Source: Nostoc sp. CHAB 5715
GTDB lineage: Bacteria > Cyanobacteriota > Cyanobacteriia > Cyanobacteriales > Nostocaceae
Assembly (NCBI RefSeq): GCF_020829685.1
Contig: NZ_JAIVFR010000381.1
Coordinates: 1-6,484 of the forward strand
Reading direction: 5' to 3'
Length of the DNA: 6,484 nt
Shown here: positions 6,300 through 6,484 of the stretch, in pieces
Layout of the letters: every line of letters starts with the position of its first letter
Numbering within the stretch: the first letter of the stretch is position 1
The notes under the pieces: model-generated
What the model was told of the DNA's origin: nothing
Databases searched by the model: none
What the model saw: the letters and a program-made list of their open reading frames with translations, nothing else
Made by a program: the position numbers and the translations under genes

Positions 6300-6321
6300 T
6301 TGACTACTAAATAGTAATCAA
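6300..6321. promoter_or_regulatory. 22-bp near-perfect palindrome between tnpA and tnpB
   Basis: TTGACTACTA (6300-6309), two A residues, then TAGTAATCAA (6312-6321): ten-base arms with one mismatch. It overlaps the candidate -10 box of tnpB (6316-6311) in the divergent intergenic region. The position suits an operator or a terminator-like hairpin in the tnpB leader. No protein binding is known to me. Confidence 0.5.
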
Positions 6322-6340
6322 TTAAACTGAAATTTGTCAA
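6311..6340 (-). promoter_or_regulatory. Candidate sigma-70-type promoter for tnpB
   Basis: On the minus strand there is a perfect -35 hexamer TTGACA (6340-6335), an 18-bp spacer, and TACTAT (6316-6311; 4 of 6 matches to TATAAT). Transcription would start near 6304, about 48 nt before the tnpB ATG at 6256. The A/T-rich context makes chance -10 matches easy, so the support rests mainly on the -35 box and the spacing. Confidence 0.5.
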
Positions 6341-6368
6341 TGGCTATACACTAAAAGATAAATATTTT

Positions 6369-6484
6369 ATGTTAACTCAGGAAGATTATAAAACTCACAA
6401 TCATGTTAAGTTCTTGGTTAACTACCATTTTGTATGGATTCCCAAACGCAGAAAAAAAGTTTTAATAGGTGAGGTAGCAACAAG
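6369..6484 (+). CDS. tnpA: TnpA, IS200/IS605-family HUH (Y1) transposase, 5' fragment cut by window end
   Basis: Only the first 38 codons are inside the window, followed by two bases of the next. They read MLTQEDYKTHNHVKFLVNY and then HFVWIPKRRKKVLIGEVAT. The H(F/V)VW-P-K-RRKVL block is the first beta strand and loop typical of IS200-type TnpA. TnpA cuts and joins single-stranded transposon ends that carry hairpins, using a tyrosine nucleophile and an HxH metal site. Both lie further downstream in this family and cannot be checked here. The ATG at 6369 is chosen because the family N-terminus fits and the upstream DNA is A/T-rich and non-coding. No clear Shine-Dalgarno is visible. It is divergent from tnpB with about 110 bp between their start codons. 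The full gene is about 130-150 codons in the family. Confidence 0.88.
   Translation, partial: MLTQEDYKTHNHVKFLVNYHFVWIPKRRKKVLIGEVAT

Larger units (their letters stand above)
2421..6484. mobile_element. IS200/IS605-family transposon, divergent tnpA/tnpB, interrupted by a group II intron; left end outside window
   Basis: The element has an IS605-type layout: tnpA (plus, partial at the window edge) and tnpB (minus) are transcribed away from each other. The right end is recognised by four parts on the tnpB strand: GAAT (4972-4969) directly before a hairpin with one unpaired T (4968-4948), then, after the group II intron, TAGTG and TCAA (2424-2421). GAAT and TCAA are the right guide and right cleavage tetranucleotides known from IS608, so the end is placed at 2421. 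The family makes no target duplication. Without the intron the visible part would be about 1.5 kb. The left end, its TTAC-like flank and most of tnpA are beyond 6484. Confidence 0.8.

Overview
The window looks like part of the chromosome of a filamentous, heterocyst-type cyanobacterium (Nostoc/Anabaena/Calothrix group). Evidence: four copies of the HIP1 octamer GCGATCGC, long runs of heptanucleotide tandem repeats (GGGCATT and CTAATGA units) of the STRR kind known from these genomes, a cyanobacterial-style Ser/Thr protein kinase, and an IS605-type transposon and group II intron whose proteins resemble cyanobacterial families as I remember them. No database search was possible.

Layout. 1-501 is intergenic DNA rich in tandem repeats, with no convincing gene. 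502-2331 (minus) is a complete membrane-anchored Ser/Thr kinase of 609 residues. From 2421 to beyond the right edge lies an IS200/IS605-family transposon with divergent genes: tnpB on the minus strand (start at 6256, stop at 4955) and the first 38 codons of tnpA on the plus strand (from 6369). Its left end is outside the window.

The main discovery is a nested arrangement. A complete group II intron (2430-4947, minus) with a full reverse transcriptase/maturase/HNH protein sits inside the right end of the IS605-type element. Its 5' boundary (GTGCG) directly follows the right-end hairpin that overlaps the tnpB stop codon. Its 3' boundary, after textbook domains V and VI, is 5 nt before a TCAA tetranucleotide that matches the right cleavage site of IS608-like elements. 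The intron therefore separates the tnpB 3' end and right-end hairpin, which would form most of the omega-RNA scaffold, from the transposon's last bases and the adjoining guide. Splicing of the RNA would rejoin them. At the DNA level the right end is split by 2.5 kb.

How the parts relate. tnpB, the intron and the kinase all lie on the minus strand in that order, so transcription from the tnpB promoter could run through the intron into the kinase leader. The transposon ends about 90 bp upstream of the kinase start codon, so the insertion may have replaced or altered the kinase promoter. HIP1 sites occur only in the kinase and repeat half and are absent from the mobile DNA, consistent with recent arrival of the latter.
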